Source: UMGS1519 sp050951005 (GTDB lineage: Bacteria > Actinomycetota > Coriobacteriia > Coriobacteriales > Eggerthellaceae). From it: DNA of 64,000 nt. Location: the NCBI GenBank assembly GCA_050951005.1, contig JBMNIP010000002.1:1-64000 (forward strand), given 5' to 3'. Of this stretch, positions 27,410 through 35,459 are shown piece after piece. The notes under the pieces were generated by a model that saw nothing but the letters and a program-made list of their open reading frames with translations, searched no databases and was not told the DNA's origin. The number at the start of each line of letters is the position of its first letter. Position 1 is the stretch's first letter. A program made the position numbers and the translations under genes.

Positions 27410-28004
27410 TGTCAGCCCGCCTTCTCATCGCCTCGAACGCCGCCGTCGCGGCGTCGTTGGCATCTTCCTCGCAGTCCTCGTCCTTTCCTCCAAGGCGGTA
27501 GTGGTCGCGCCTCTTCATCCATTCGTCGACGTACTCCCCGTTGTACCTGTCGCGCTTCGGCTGCCTGGCCGTCCTGTAGTAGATCGCCTGCCCCATCGGA
27601 GTGTCGTGCGGGGAGTAGGCGAGCAGCTCCATCACCTCGCGGTACGGCATCTGCTCGTACTCGCGACCGAGGCCGTAGGCTGCCCGCATCGTCGCCAGGA
27701 TGCGCGACGCGTCCTCGCCGTAGTCGATGACGCGCTTTCCGCCGTCCCCCTCGCCCATGCCGAAAGCCTGCCTGAGCGTCTCGCGGAACGCCGCCGGGAA
27801 GTCGTCGCCGTATGCCTCCGCCACCTTCTCCGGGTCCGGGTAGACCATGGCGAGCGCTATCTGCGTCTTCTGGCCGTCGTCGAACAGCTCGTCACGCGTC
27901 AGCATATCGAGCCTGACGGCGGTGGCGAAGTCGTCTATGACGCGCAGGCGCCTGCCCAGCACGTCGTAGACGCCGCACCGCCTCCCGTCAGATAGCCTCG
28001 TCAT
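27402..28004 (-). CDS. Tail assembly chaperone 2 (Gp15-like)
   Basis: This 200-aa protein resembles bacteriophage Gp15 (PF06854): RVIDDFATAVRLDMLTRDE-like start, a run about reading pairs of integers (AYGLGREYEQM, YREVMELLAYSPHDTPMGQ) and a long basic-acidic tail. It lies between the first chaperone gene and the tape measure, overlapping both, which is the standard arrangement. It would hold the tape-measure protein during tail assembly. No frameshift signal was searched for in detail. Confidence 0.65.
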   Translation of the reverse strand: MTRLSDGRRCGVYDVLGRRLRVIDDFATAVRLDMLTRDELFDDGQKTQIALAMVYPDPEKVAEAYGDDFPAAFRETLRQAFGMGEGDGGKRVIDYGEDASRILATMRAAYGLGREYEQMPYREVMELLAYSPHDTPMGQAIYYRTARQPKRDRYNGEYVDEWMKRRDHYRLGGKDEDCEEDANDAATAAFEAMRRRADNG

Positions 28005-28377
28005 CTGCCGGGGGGATGTACTTCGCGATCCGCGCGGGCGCCATGCGCCCGAACTCCTCCGTGATGATGCCGGCTATCGCGCCGACCACTGGGAGCATCT
28101 GGGCGTTCACCTCGGATGCGCCCTTGCCGCCGTTGTCGACGTATGCGAGCGCCTCCTCGTAGCACTCCTCGCCGAGGGCCGCGACGATCACGCTCTTGAT
28201 GGCCTCGGCCACGGCCTCGTCTCCGGAGCCGCCCTCGAGGGCTTCCTTCTGCTCCTTAAGCACGTCGGCGACGCGCCGCATCGACGAGGCTGTGAGGTCG
28301 AGGCTGTACACGTTCGCGCCCGGCTCGTCGCTGAAGGCGATCTCGCGGACGCTCCTATCGAGCTTTACCAGGTCCAT
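27988..28377 (-). CDS. Tail assembly chaperone 1
   Basis: This small 129-aa protein (MDLVKLDRSVREIAF, SSMRRVADVLKEQKEAL, ending AKYIPPADDEAI) lies directly after the major tail protein and overlaps the Gp15-like gene by 17 bases. Position and size fit the first tail chaperone of siphoviruses. I recognise it mainly from synteny. Confidence 0.6.
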   Translation of the reverse strand: MDLVKLDRSVREIAFSDEPGANVYSLDLTASSMRRVADVLKEQKEALEGGSGDEAVAEAIKSVIVAALGEECYEEALAYVDNGGKGASEVNAQMLPVVGAIAGIITEEFGRMAPARIAKYIPPADDEAI

Positions 28378-28387
28378 TTTCCCGCCC

Positions 28388-29086
28388 CTATGCCGTCGTG
28401 ACGGTCACCTTGACGACCGCCTTCACAGTGGGCTTCGCCATGCACTTGACGGATACGTTCGCATTGCCCGCCTTGACGCCGGTTACGTTGCCGTCGTCGT
28501 CGACCGTCGCGATGGACGGGTCGTCCACGGCATATGCGCATGCCGCTGATGCGGTGGCGGGCGTCACGCTCGGGGCGATGGCGGCCGTCGCACCCACCTT
28601 GACGGACACCGGGGACACGGTGACGGCCTTGGGGACTTCGGTCGACTCGCCGGGGTCGAACGTCATGTCGTTGCCGAAGTTGAAGTCGAACGAGAACGTC
28701 CCGCGCGCGTTCGCGTCGCCGCCTCCGTCGACGATGTTCGCCACTACGCCGTCGGTGACGATGGATGCGCCGTTCGGCGCGATGTGCTTCAGGTACGTCT
28801 TGCGGCCCTCGCCCTTCTCGAAGCGCAGACCCGCCACGTAGTTCTGGGCTACGTTGTTGTAGTCGCGGTCGCCCTCGAACGTGTAGCCGTGAGAACCACC
28901 CGTGACCTCCGTCTCGGTGTTGCCGTCGGATGCGTAGTCGGTGTAGTCCTCGGTGCTGTCGGAGTCGTTGTTGGACACGGTGTTGATGCCGCGGCCGAGG
29001 CGCGCCCATGTATGGGTCTCGCCGTCAGGCGTCGTGTCGATGAGGTAGAGGTTGGTGTAGTTGAGTGCGAATCCGATGTCGCTCAT
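28388..29086 (-). CDS. Major tail (tube) protein with C-terminal Ig-like domain
   Basis: The 232-aa protein starts MSDIGFALNYTNLYLIDTTP and continues with WARLGRGINTVS and TEVTGGSHGYTFEGDRDYN, typical of siphovirus major tail proteins. The last about 80 residues (VPKAVTVSPVSVKVGATAAI, VDDPSIATVDDDGNVTGVKAG) are a Big_2-type Ig domain, which in other phages decorates the outside of the tube and may bind cells or sugars. It is the largest gene between neck and tape-measure modules. Confidence 0.8.
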   Translation of the reverse strand: MSDIGFALNYTNLYLIDTTPDGETHTWARLGRGINTVSNNDSDSTEDYTDYASDGNTETEVTGGSHGYTFEGDRDYNNVAQNYVAGLRFEKGEGRKTYLKHIAPNGASIVTDGVVANIVDGGGDANARGTFSFDFNFGNDMTFDPGESTEVPKAVTVSPVSVKVGATAAIAPSVTPATASAACAYAVDDPSIATVDDDGNVTGVKAGNANVSVKCMAKPTVKAVVKVTVTTA

Positions 29087-29481
29087 TATCTGCTCTCCTT
29101 GGTGATGGGTATCGCCACGGCGGCCTGCCACGCGAACAGCCCGTGGGCGTCGATGGCGAGCCGCTGCGGCTCCTGGTAGACGTATCCCCTGCCGTTCTGC
29201 GTGAAGGAGCCGTCAGCAGACTCGAAGTCTGCCGCCGCCAGCGCAGAAGCTGCGTCGGTGCAGGCGTCGAGCGCCCTCTCCTCCGACCGGCTGCGGGATG
29301 TGACGGCGATTATCCAGTCGCACGCCTCGTCCATGTCCATGTCGTATCTGGTGTTTATCTGCGGCCAGGACCTGACGACCGTCCCCTCCTCGCCCGTGAG
29401 CGAGTCGAGGTTCTTCTGCTTCGCCGCGATCCCTGCCGCGCGCAGCGCCTTGACGGCGGCGCCCATGATGTCCGTGCTCAT
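29086..29481 (-). CDS. Tail completion/minor capsid protein
   Basis: This 131-aa product (MSTDIMGAAVKALRAAGIAA, DMDMDEACDWIIAVTS) is in the position of the tail terminator or head-tail joining protein, just upstream of the major tail gene. The ATG overlaps the preceding stop (29478-29481). The family is not firmly recognised; the call rests on order in the HK97-like neck module. Confidence 0.5.
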   Translation of the reverse strand: MSTDIMGAAVKALRAAGIAAKQKNLDSLTGEEGTVVRSWPQINTRYDMDMDEACDWIIAVTSRSRSEERALDACTDAASALAAADFESADGSFTQNGRGYVYQEPQRLAIDAHGLFAWQAAVAIPITKESR

Positions 29482-29801
29482 AGCCCCAGCGCCCCCGCGA
29501 CCGCGTTCTCCCACTCGCCGAGGTGCTCTGCCTCGGCGGCGTCGAGCCAGTGTCCGGTGGTGCCCTGAATCCTCCAATTCCTGTCATGCCCGTACACGTA
29601 CCCGGCGTACCTCTCAGGGTATGCGATGGTGTCGTCCGAGGACATGAATGCGGAGCCTCGCAGGTCGCCCGTGTCCATCGGGACGAACGGCGTGCAATCC
29701 GACATGACGCGCTCCGTCAGGACGCGCTGCGCCGTGCGGATGTTCCCGCCGCCGAGCTTCCGCTCGATGCCGGACAGGTCGATGCTCACGTTGACAGTCA
29801 T
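29478..29801 (-). CDS. Minor capsid protein (Minor_capsid_2-like), head-tail connector
   Basis: This 107-aa protein contains the phrase DCTPFVPMDTGDLRGSAF, the conserved core of phage minor capsid/HK97-gp10-like neck proteins, and later YAGYVYGHDRNWRIQG. It would form part of the neck joining head and tail. It overlaps both neighbours by 4 bases, so the block 29086-30450 is tightly coupled. Confidence 0.7.
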   Translation of the reverse strand: MTVNVSIDLSGIERKLGGGNIRTAQRVLTERVMSDCTPFVPMDTGDLRGSAFMSSDDTIAYPERYAGYVYGHDRNWRIQGTTGHWLDAAEAEHLGEWENAVAGALGL

Positions 29802-30130
29802 CGCAGCTCCACCTCCCAGTGGTGCACGCCCGGGCCGAAGGCGGTGCAGGCTCGGACGGATACGGCCGTCATCGGGTTACCGCCGTCCACGACCACCTCC
29901 GACCCCTCCGGCACCTCGAATGCCCCGGCGGAGTTCGCCGCATCGATGTACAGCGTCCCCTGCGGGCTGTCGGATGATACGCAGTCTCCGGACTCGATTG
30001 AGGATGTGCGCTCGAAGCGCACCCCGGTTATCGTCCTGGCCCCGTCGGACAGCGCCCCGCCCCATTCCCCGTCCACGGGGACTCGGACTTCCGCCGTCGA
30101 TGGGAGCAGCGCGGTAGGTATCTGCATCAT
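29798..30130 (-). CDS. Minor capsid protein (Minor_capsid_1-like)
   Basis: A 110-aa product with a beta-rich pattern (ARTITGVRFERTSS, GTLYIDAANSAG, EVVVDGGNPMTAVSV, ending HHWEVELR) typical of the small putative minor capsid protein that precedes Minor_capsid_2 in many siphoviruses. Two consecutive ATG codons (30130 and 30127) could serve; the first is chosen because it overlaps the upstream stop. Confidence 0.65.
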   Translation of the reverse strand: MMQIPTALLPSTAEVRVPVDGEWGGALSDGARTITGVRFERTSSIESGDCVSSDSPQGTLYIDAANSAGAFEVPEGSEVVVDGGNPMTAVSVRACTAFGPGVHHWEVELR

Positions 30131-30450
30131 GCGATGCCCCCGTACGCCATGCCCGTTGTCGCGAGCACGCGGAACGCCGCGTCGTACGCCTCGTCCTCTG
30201 CGCTCCGCTGCGTCCCTGCGCAGCTCGCGGAGAAGCTGCCGACCGTGACGCTCGACAGACCCCCGTCCCCTATCGCATCGACTGCGGCGTAGACGGCCCG
30301 CAGGTATGCGGCCTCGTCCGTAACGGCGTTGCACCCTACGATGTCGGCCACGATGTCGGAGGCGCGCCGCACGCAGGACGAATAGCCGCTCTCGGCCATC
30401 GTCCCGCCGTTGACGCGGTATCCGTCGTATGTCGGCTCTGGTGCCGCCAT
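30127..30450 (-). CDS. Head-tail connector protein (Gp6/gp15-type)
   Basis: This 107-aa helical protein (RRASDIVADIVGCNAVTDEA, AVYAAVDAIGDGG) directly follows the major capsid gene, where the head completion (adaptor) protein of siphoviruses is encoded. The N-terminal YDGYRVNGGTM is also usual. The ATG is 2 bases from the capsid stop; the call is mainly by position. Confidence 0.6.
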   Translation of the reverse strand: MAAPEPTYDGYRVNGGTMAESGYSSCVRRASDIVADIVGCNAVTDEAAYLRAVYAAVDAIGDGGLSSVTVGSFSASCAGTQRSAEDEAYDAAFRVLATTGMAYGGIA

Positions 30451-30452
30451 GG

Positions 30453-31253
30453 TTAAGCGCCTGCGCCCTTGTTGGCGTAGATTCCTGCCGCCTTGTTCTT
30501 CAGGGCGACGGTGCCGTACACCCATCGCGCCTGGCAGAGGTAGCCGTCGGAGATCTGGTTGACCTCCGGCGCGGTGACCTTCGTCACTGCGCGCTTGATA
30601 ACGTTCTTGATGGTGCCCTGTCCGCCAGAGATGGCGATGAAGTCCTGCGCGAGCATCGCGTCGGGCACCTCGTAGATGGTGAAGATGTCGTATCTGCCGA
30701 TCATGCGGGTGACGGCGTCCTCGTTCGACCACTGTCGGTCGGTCGCGTCCTCAAGCATGGCGAGCGCCGTGGAGCTGATGAACAGGTCGGCGGACTGCCC
30801 CAAGCCGGCGGCGACGAACTGGGTGCGGGCATTGCGCACTTCGTCCTTGATGTTCTCCTTCGTCAGCACGGTCTTGCCCTTCGTCTTGGCCGCTGCCGCG
30901 GCCTTGCCGAAGAAATAGGTGTCCATCTCGGGGATTACCAGCACGCGCTGCGCCTCGGCGAGGCCGTTGGCCACGCGCAGGTTCGCCTCGTCGGCATCCT
31001 CCACCGCGTCTACGGTGAAGGAGTACTCGCGGTCCTTGTCGAGCGTGTATGCCGTGTACTTCAGCTCGGTCGTGTGGTCGTTGCCGAACTTGCCGGTGTA
31101 GTCGCTCAGCTCGCCGAGCACCAGCTCCGGCACGTTGACCGTCTTCGCGTTTACGAACTCGGCGCCCTGCACCTGGTATGCGGACGTGAACGATTCGGTG
31201 GCGAGGATGCCGTCGAGCGTGTTCAGGTACGCCTGTGGGAATTCTGTTGCCAT
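30453..31253 (-). CDS. Major capsid protein
   Basis: The 266-aa protein reads FPQAYLNTLDGILATESFTS at the N-terminus and contains VQGAEFVNAKTVNVPELVLG, TVDAVEDADEANLRVANGLA and FGKAAAAAKTKG. These are characteristic of the HK97-fold capsid proteins found in Firmicutes and Actinobacteria prophages. It follows the scaffold gene and precedes the neck block. It would form the icosahedral shell. Confidence 0.85.
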   Translation of the reverse strand: MATEFPQAYLNTLDGILATESFTSAYQVQGAEFVNAKTVNVPELVLGELSDYTGKFGNDHTTELKYTAYTLDKDREYSFTVDAVEDADEANLRVANGLAEAQRVLVIPEMDTYFFGKAAAAAKTKGKTVLTKENIKDEVRNARTQFVAAGLGQSADLFISSTALAMLEDATDRQWSNEDAVTRMIGRYDIFTIYEVPDAMLAQDFIAISGGQGTIKNVIKRAVTKVTAPEVNQISDGYLCQARWVYGTVALKNKAAGIYANKGAGA

Positions 31254-31261
31254 TCATGCTC

Positions 31262-31744
31262 CTAGTTCTTGGGTCTGCGGTATCCCAGGAGTGCATCAGC
31301 CCTCTGCTGGTCAACCTCTCTCTTAGATGCGCCCTCCGGCTTCAGCCCCGTCTTGCCCTTCGGGGCCGCGAAGAGGTACGGCTTGGACTCCTTCAGGGCG
31401 TCAACGTCGCCGTTCTCGTCGAGCAGCTCCAGGGCGACCTCGGTGTCGACGCATCCGGCCTCTGCGAGCCGCTTGGTGTTCACGCGCTCGTACTCCGCCT
31501 TCCGCGCCGCCTCCTCGGCGTCAGCCCGCATCTTCTCGATCTGGGCTTTTAGGTCCTTGATTGTCTCGTCGCTGCCCTCGTATCCCTTGAGCTTCTCCTG
31601 GAACTCGCTAAGCTGCTTTCGCGCATCGTCGCGCTGCCTGCGGTACTTCTCCGCCGCCTTCTCGGCATCGGGCTTGCCGCCCTCCAGCTTCTGCTCAGGC
31701 TCCCGGGTCTCTTCGCTCTCCTGGGTCTTTTCCTCTTCGTCCAT
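31262..31744 (-). CDS. Phage scaffolding protein (GP20-like)
   Basis: This 160-aa, highly charged coiled-coil protein (KYRRQRDDARKQLSEFQEKL, IKDLKAQIEKMRADAEEAA) is followed by the conserved C-terminal part (LAEAGCVDTEVALELLDENG, ALKESKPYLFAAPKGKTG) of GP20-type scaffolds. It guides capsid assembly and is removed from mature heads. It lies 8 bases upstream of the capsid gene. Confidence 0.85.
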   Translation of the reverse strand: MDEEEKTQESEETREPEQKLEGGKPDAEKAAEKYRRQRDDARKQLSEFQEKLKGYEGSDETIKDLKAQIEKMRADAEEAARKAEYERVNTKRLAEAGCVDTEVALELLDENGDVDALKESKPYLFAAPKGKTGLKPEGASKREVDQQRADALLGYRRPKN

Positions 31745-31861
31745 CGGGTCTCCAATCGGTGTTTGGTCGGCGCTTCACTGCGCCATGCGATCACTCTGTT
31801 TCGGCACAGATGCCTCGAACCGTTCGGCACGGTTCCCGCCGATACGATTGTCCCGCGCGCG

Positions 31862-32227
31862 TTACGCGGAGACGTGCGCCCGTATGATGCCTATCGCCTC
31901 ATCGGCGCTCCAGCAGACAGCCGTCCTGTATCCGCTCCCCGACAGGAGCGAGAGCCACCTCTCCTGGCTCTCCGTCGGCTTGTTGCGCCCGTATTTCATC
32001 TCGATGAAAAGCCCGTGGTACCCGTGCGCCGGGACGGGGATGCAGAGGTCGGGCACGCCCGGCGACATGCCCATGGCCTTCAGGCGCTGCGCGAGGCCGT
32101 AGCTCCTGCGCGCCTCGTTCGGGATGTGGAATACCGGGATACCGTTGTCGCGGCACCACCTGACTGCCGCTATCTGCTCGTCTGCCTCGCTCATACGGCT
32201 ATGGTGCCGCATGCGTTGCGCCGTCAT
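31862..32227 (-). CDS. VRR-NUC domain nuclease
   Basis: The 121-aa product has SEADEQIAAVRWCRDNGI, the core GMSPGVPDLCIPVPAHG (G-PD motif) and LFIEMKYGRNKPTESQE (E-x-K motif), which together form the metal-binding nuclease site of VRR-NUC/PD-(D/E)XK proteins. In phages such nucleases often act in DNA processing or Holliday-junction cleavage. Its place within the capsid genes, after the toxin-like module, is unusual. The start may be the ATG at 32194 (110 aa) instead. No good ribosome binding site is seen for either. Confidence 0.75.
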   Translation of the reverse strand: MTAQRMRHHSRMSEADEQIAAVRWCRDNGIPVFHIPNEARRSYGLAQRLKAMGMSPGVPDLCIPVPAHGYHGLFIEMKYGRNKPTESQERWLSLLSGSGYRTAVCWSADEAIGIIRAHVSA

Positions 32228-32232
32228 GGCAT

Positions 32233-32259
32233 AAGAAAAGCCCCCGCGTTTGCGGAGGC
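32233..32259 (-). terminator. Rho-independent terminator after the candidate immunity gene
   Basis: On the minus strand GCCTCCGC-aaac-GCGGGGGC is followed by TTTTCTTAT, starting a few bases after the stop of the 68-aa gene. It would limit transcription from portal/minor capsid genes into the capsid block, or isolate the toxin-like module. Confidence 0.7.
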
Positions 32260-32262
32260 TCG

Positions 32263-32469
32263 TTAATCGTAATCCGGTTCTTTTATCGGAAGTGTTACCG
32301 GCGGTATCGGGTACTTTTCGATGACATCGAAAGCATCTGGAGGATATAGGTAATCTTCCTTAGACTTGTCGATTATCCGGTACCAGCCGCATTCTGTGGA
32401 TACGACTTCGTACTCGGCCCCATGATCGAGTCCCATAACGGTTGTCTGTCCTGTATACCTTACTTTCAT
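32263..32469 (-). CDS. Small protein, candidate immunity/partner of the capsid-fused toxin, 68 aa
   Basis: The product (MKVRYTGQTTVMGLDHGAEY, then EVVSTECGWYRIID) is a small SH3-like beta protein of a type I recall next to phage minor capsid genes in many Firmicutes; function unknown. It starts 3 bases after the minor capsid stop and ends in a terminator, so the two genes form a unit. The DNA here is visibly AT-richer than the flanking phage genes, as is the 3' end of the minor capsid gene. Immunity is an inference from position; it could also be an unrelated head protein. Confidence 0.55.
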   Translation of the reverse strand: MKVRYTGQTTVMGLDHGAEYEVVSTECGWYRIIDKSKEDYLYPPDAFDVIEKYPIPPVTLPIKEPDYD

Positions 32470-32472
32470 GGC

Positions 32473-33843
32473 CTAATAATAGAATCTTTTCAGCTTATGC
32501 TCAACAGCTCCGACCGACTCTTCTTCATACCAATGAATCTCGCATTTTCTAGACATGCCCAAGTCGTCGACGAACGCCGTGCCGCGCTTCTTCTGCCATC
32601 CTCCCCTCTTGCCACCATAACGGCAGACGAGGTAGTCGATGTCGTCTATATTCCTTTTTACGCCCTTGCCTGCGATTACTTTTACTCCGGTTATCTTCGT
32701 GCCTTCTGATAACCGCGCCATTGTCCCGTCGGGCATTCTCACATTTGTCGGCTTAGCCGAGGCAGAAAGGCTGCGCGGGATAAAGACATCATCTGCCCTT
32801 ATGGTATCCGCTTTATTCGGAGCTACCTGCTCGCGCCATCTCTCGCGGCGGAGTATCGCGGAGTTTTCCGCGATGTGCGCGCGCAGCTCCGCCTGCCTCG
32901 CCCGTATCATGGCGCCGGTGTTCCCCGTGTCGAGTCCCGCGTCCTCCAGGGCGTTCCTGCGGCGCTTGAGCTTGCGGATGTCGTTCTCGAGTCTGCGCTG
33001 CCTGCCTACCGCCCTGCGCGCCTCATCGCGCGTGTAGCCGGTGCCTTCGAGCGGGTCGGAGAACATCCTCCCGATACGCGGGTCGTATACGCGCAGCTCG
33101 TGCTGGCAGTTGTACCCGCCGAATCCGTCGACCGGGTCTCCAACATGGCAGGCGTCGTCGAAGTACGGATAGCGTCCGCCCGGCTTCACCGCGTACACCC
33201 TTCCCTGCCACTCGGCATGGGACTTGCGGGGCGACCTGGAGAACGACACCTCGACGAAGCCGGTTGACTCGCCCGCGATCTCGACGCTCTGAGCCTGCGC
33301 GCGGGCGTAGAAGGTGTCGCATACCGTGCGCCTGATGCCGACGTCGACCGGGACGTCCACCTGCACGGTCGTCCCGTCATGGTTGCGCCGCACGTACGAG
33401 TAGGCTGTCAGCCCGCGCTCAGCGAGGTCGGAGACCGTGCTCCTAACCGCGTCGTCGGCGCCGCGCCTCATGCGCATCCTCGCCGTCTGCTTCGCTGAGA
33501 TGTAGAGCCTCACGGCATCATCCGCCATGGAGCCTGCGACCGCCCGCGACGATGCGGCGCACGATGCCGCCGCTGCCTCTGCGGATGCGGCCATCGAGTC
33601 CGGCACGGCGATGCCCGCTATCCTCGCGTCCCTCACGGCATCGTCCACGAGGGCTTCCGAAAGCTCGGAGCGGATGGCTGATGCGAGCCATGGCAGGCTG
33701 CCGGCGAGGAGCCTCTGGCACGTGCGCCGCATGGCCGCCACGTCCTGGCCGTCGACAGCCTCGGTCGCCAGAGCCTTCGCTATCCGCGCGAGCAGCGCGC
33801 GCTCGAACATCCCGAACGCCATGGCGCTCTCGTCGCCGACCAT
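32473..33843 (-). CDS. Phage minor capsid protein 2 with C-terminal toxin-like domain (Ntox50-type)
   Basis: Residues about 1-330 match phage minor capsid protein 2 (Phage_min_cap2): a helical Ala-rich start, then HDGTTVQVDVPVDVGIR, VEVSFSRSPRKSHAEWQGRV, PVDGFGGYNCQHELRVYDP and a coiled coil. The last about 77 residues (KITGVKVIAGKGVKRNIDDI, then YGGKRGGWQKKRG and CEIHWYEEESVGAVEHKLKR) look like the polymorphic-toxin domain 50, predicted to be an RNase. Such fusions would place a toxin inside the virion head for injection. DNA of the 3' end has lower GC than the rest. It directly follows the portal gene. Confidence 0.7.
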   Translation of the reverse strand: MVGDESAMAFGMFERALLARIAKALATEAVDGQDVAAMRRTCQRLLAGSLPWLASAIRSELSEALVDDAVRDARIAGIAVPDSMAASAEAAAASCAASSRAVAGSMADDAVRLYISAKQTARMRMRRGADDAVRSTVSDLAERGLTAYSYVRRNHDGTTVQVDVPVDVGIRRTVCDTFYARAQAQSVEIAGESTGFVEVSFSRSPRKSHAEWQGRVYAVKPGGRYPYFDDACHVGDPVDGFGGYNCQHELRVYDPRIGRMFSDPLEGTGYTRDEARRAVGRQRRLENDIRKLKRRRNALEDAGLDTGNTGAMIRARQAELRAHIAENSAILRRERWREQVAPNKADTIRADDVFIPRSLSASAKPTNVRMPDGTMARLSEGTKITGVKVIAGKGVKRNIDDIDYLVCRYGGKRGGWQKKRGTAFVDDLGMSRKCEIHWYEEESVGAVEHKLKRFYY

Positions 33844-33844
33844 G

Positions 33845-35232
33845 CTACGCCTGCGGCAGGAGGTCGATGCGCTGCGCCTGCGGGACGTTCGCCTTGGCCG
33901 TCTCCTCGTCCTCGCCGTACCACTTCATGCGGTACTCCCAGGGGTTCATCGTGACGTTCAGCTCTGCCATGTCCTGCGCCTTGTCGGCGGCGGTGTCGGT
34001 GATGATCGAGTCGTCCCATGACACCGACACCTCGCCCTCGTCGGGCAGGCTCTCGCCCAGGTGCTCGCGCGCGCAGAAGAGCATGGCATGCGCTATCTGC
34101 GAGATGGAGTCGCCCAGCGCGTTCTCGTGCTTCCTGATGTTGCGCATGAGCGCGGAGTTGTCGGCGCTGACCTCGGTGGCGGTCTTGACGCCGCCCGAGT
34201 CGTCGATGTCGAAGTAGCGCAGGCCGAAGCCGCATAGGTCGCCCATCGTCTGCAGGGCGATGCGGTACGCCTCCACCTGCGACGCCGTCCTCATTGCGGG
34301 CGCATACGCCTGGATTAGGTCGCTGTCGGATGACACCTTGCGGAAGACGGCCGCGTCGTCGCGCCCGAACGGTATCGGAGTCCGCACGCCGTCCCTCCCC
34401 TCGGCGTATTCGATGAGCATGTCGCTCACGAACACCCGCAGCTTCGACAGGTCGACCTCCGTCATGAGCGCGTCGTAGCACAGGTCGACGGCCTTCATCG
34501 CGTCCTCAGCGTCTGCGTACACGGACTCGCCGTACGGGGGAAATGTCCACGCGCGTGTTCTCGATCGCGGGGCTTGACGAGAGCGAACGTCGGCGTCGGG
34601 CATCCGGTCGCGAAGTCCGGCAGCACGCCTTCCGGCTGCACCTGCTTGCCGTCGCCGTCGAACACGGCGGTGACGATATGGTAGCCGTCGGCTCCCATGA
34701 GGTGCATCTGCACCTGGTCGCAGCGCTCCCCGCCGTAGCTCGCGCGGGAGCAGAACGCGCACTCGGATACGCCGTCGTCGTCCCAGGACAGCGGGACGAC
34801 CATGCGAGCATCGTATCTGCGCACCTGCATCGACATCGAGGACGTGTCCAGCCACAGCGCCCATGCCGCGGTGCCGAGGGCGAACGCCTTCTTGACCAGC
34901 GCCTGCCCGCGCGCCATGAACCCGGTGCGGGCCATGTAGGAGCGCAGCCAGTCATTGCATGCCGCGTCGTCGGTGCTCACTGTCGTCTTGTCGTTCATGA
35001 GCAGCGAAGCCCATTCGTTCGCTACGCGTGCGGCCGGGTGGATTGTGCGCCTGTGCACCTTGCGCGGGATGCCGTTATCGTTCGAGCGGTAGTTCCAGAA
35101 CTCGCCGTCCGATGCGAGCAGCGACCGCCACTCCTCGATGTACGGCTGCATCTCCTCAGCCGGGAACGGGAATCCCGCCCCGGTGATGAACCGGCGCACG
35201 CATGCCGGGATGCTGTACAGAGCCTCTGTCAT
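33845..35232 (-). pseudogene. Phage portal protein, two frameshifts
   Basis: Two frames joined near 34540-34570 give about 461 aa. The N-terminal part (RRFITGAGFPFPAEEMQPYI, RVANEWASLLMNDKTTVS, WLRSYMARTGFMARGQALVKKA) and the C-terminal part (YGESVYADAEDAMKAVDLCY, TATEVSADNSALMRNIRKHE, WDDSIITDTAADKAQDM) are typical of SPP1-like portals of Gram-positive siphoviruses. Both breaks are single extra bases in G/C runs (34536-34540 and 34569-34572). The portal forms the DNA entry channel of the head. It sits between terminase and minor capsid protein as expected. Confidence 0.8.
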
Positions 35233-35459
35233 GTATCGGTCCCCCCTGATGTCGCGCGGGCACCCGCCTGAAAGGAAGTCGAGGAGGATTCGGAAAGGGG
35301 CGGGCGCCCGCTATACGCATCATCGCCGATGCGTTACGAGCGACTAGGCATCGAAGGGGGCATGTAATGGGGCTCGAGCAGAAAGCGGCCGCCGGTGCAA
35401 AACTGGGGAGTGGAGCACCGGCGGCCAAAGCACACGATTATGCTTCTACTGGCATTATA
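35233..35459. other. Non-coding gap with a strong inverted repeat between terminase and portal
   Basis: No gene is seen. A perfect 12-bp inverted repeat (GGCCGCCGGTGC at 35387-35398, GCACCGGCGGCC at 35415-35426, 16-base loop) and a smaller one (CGCATC/GATGCG near 35316-35333) lie here. There is no T-tract, so a terminator is not certain. An AGGAGG-like site and a rather GC-rich block precede the portal start. Confidence 0.5.
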
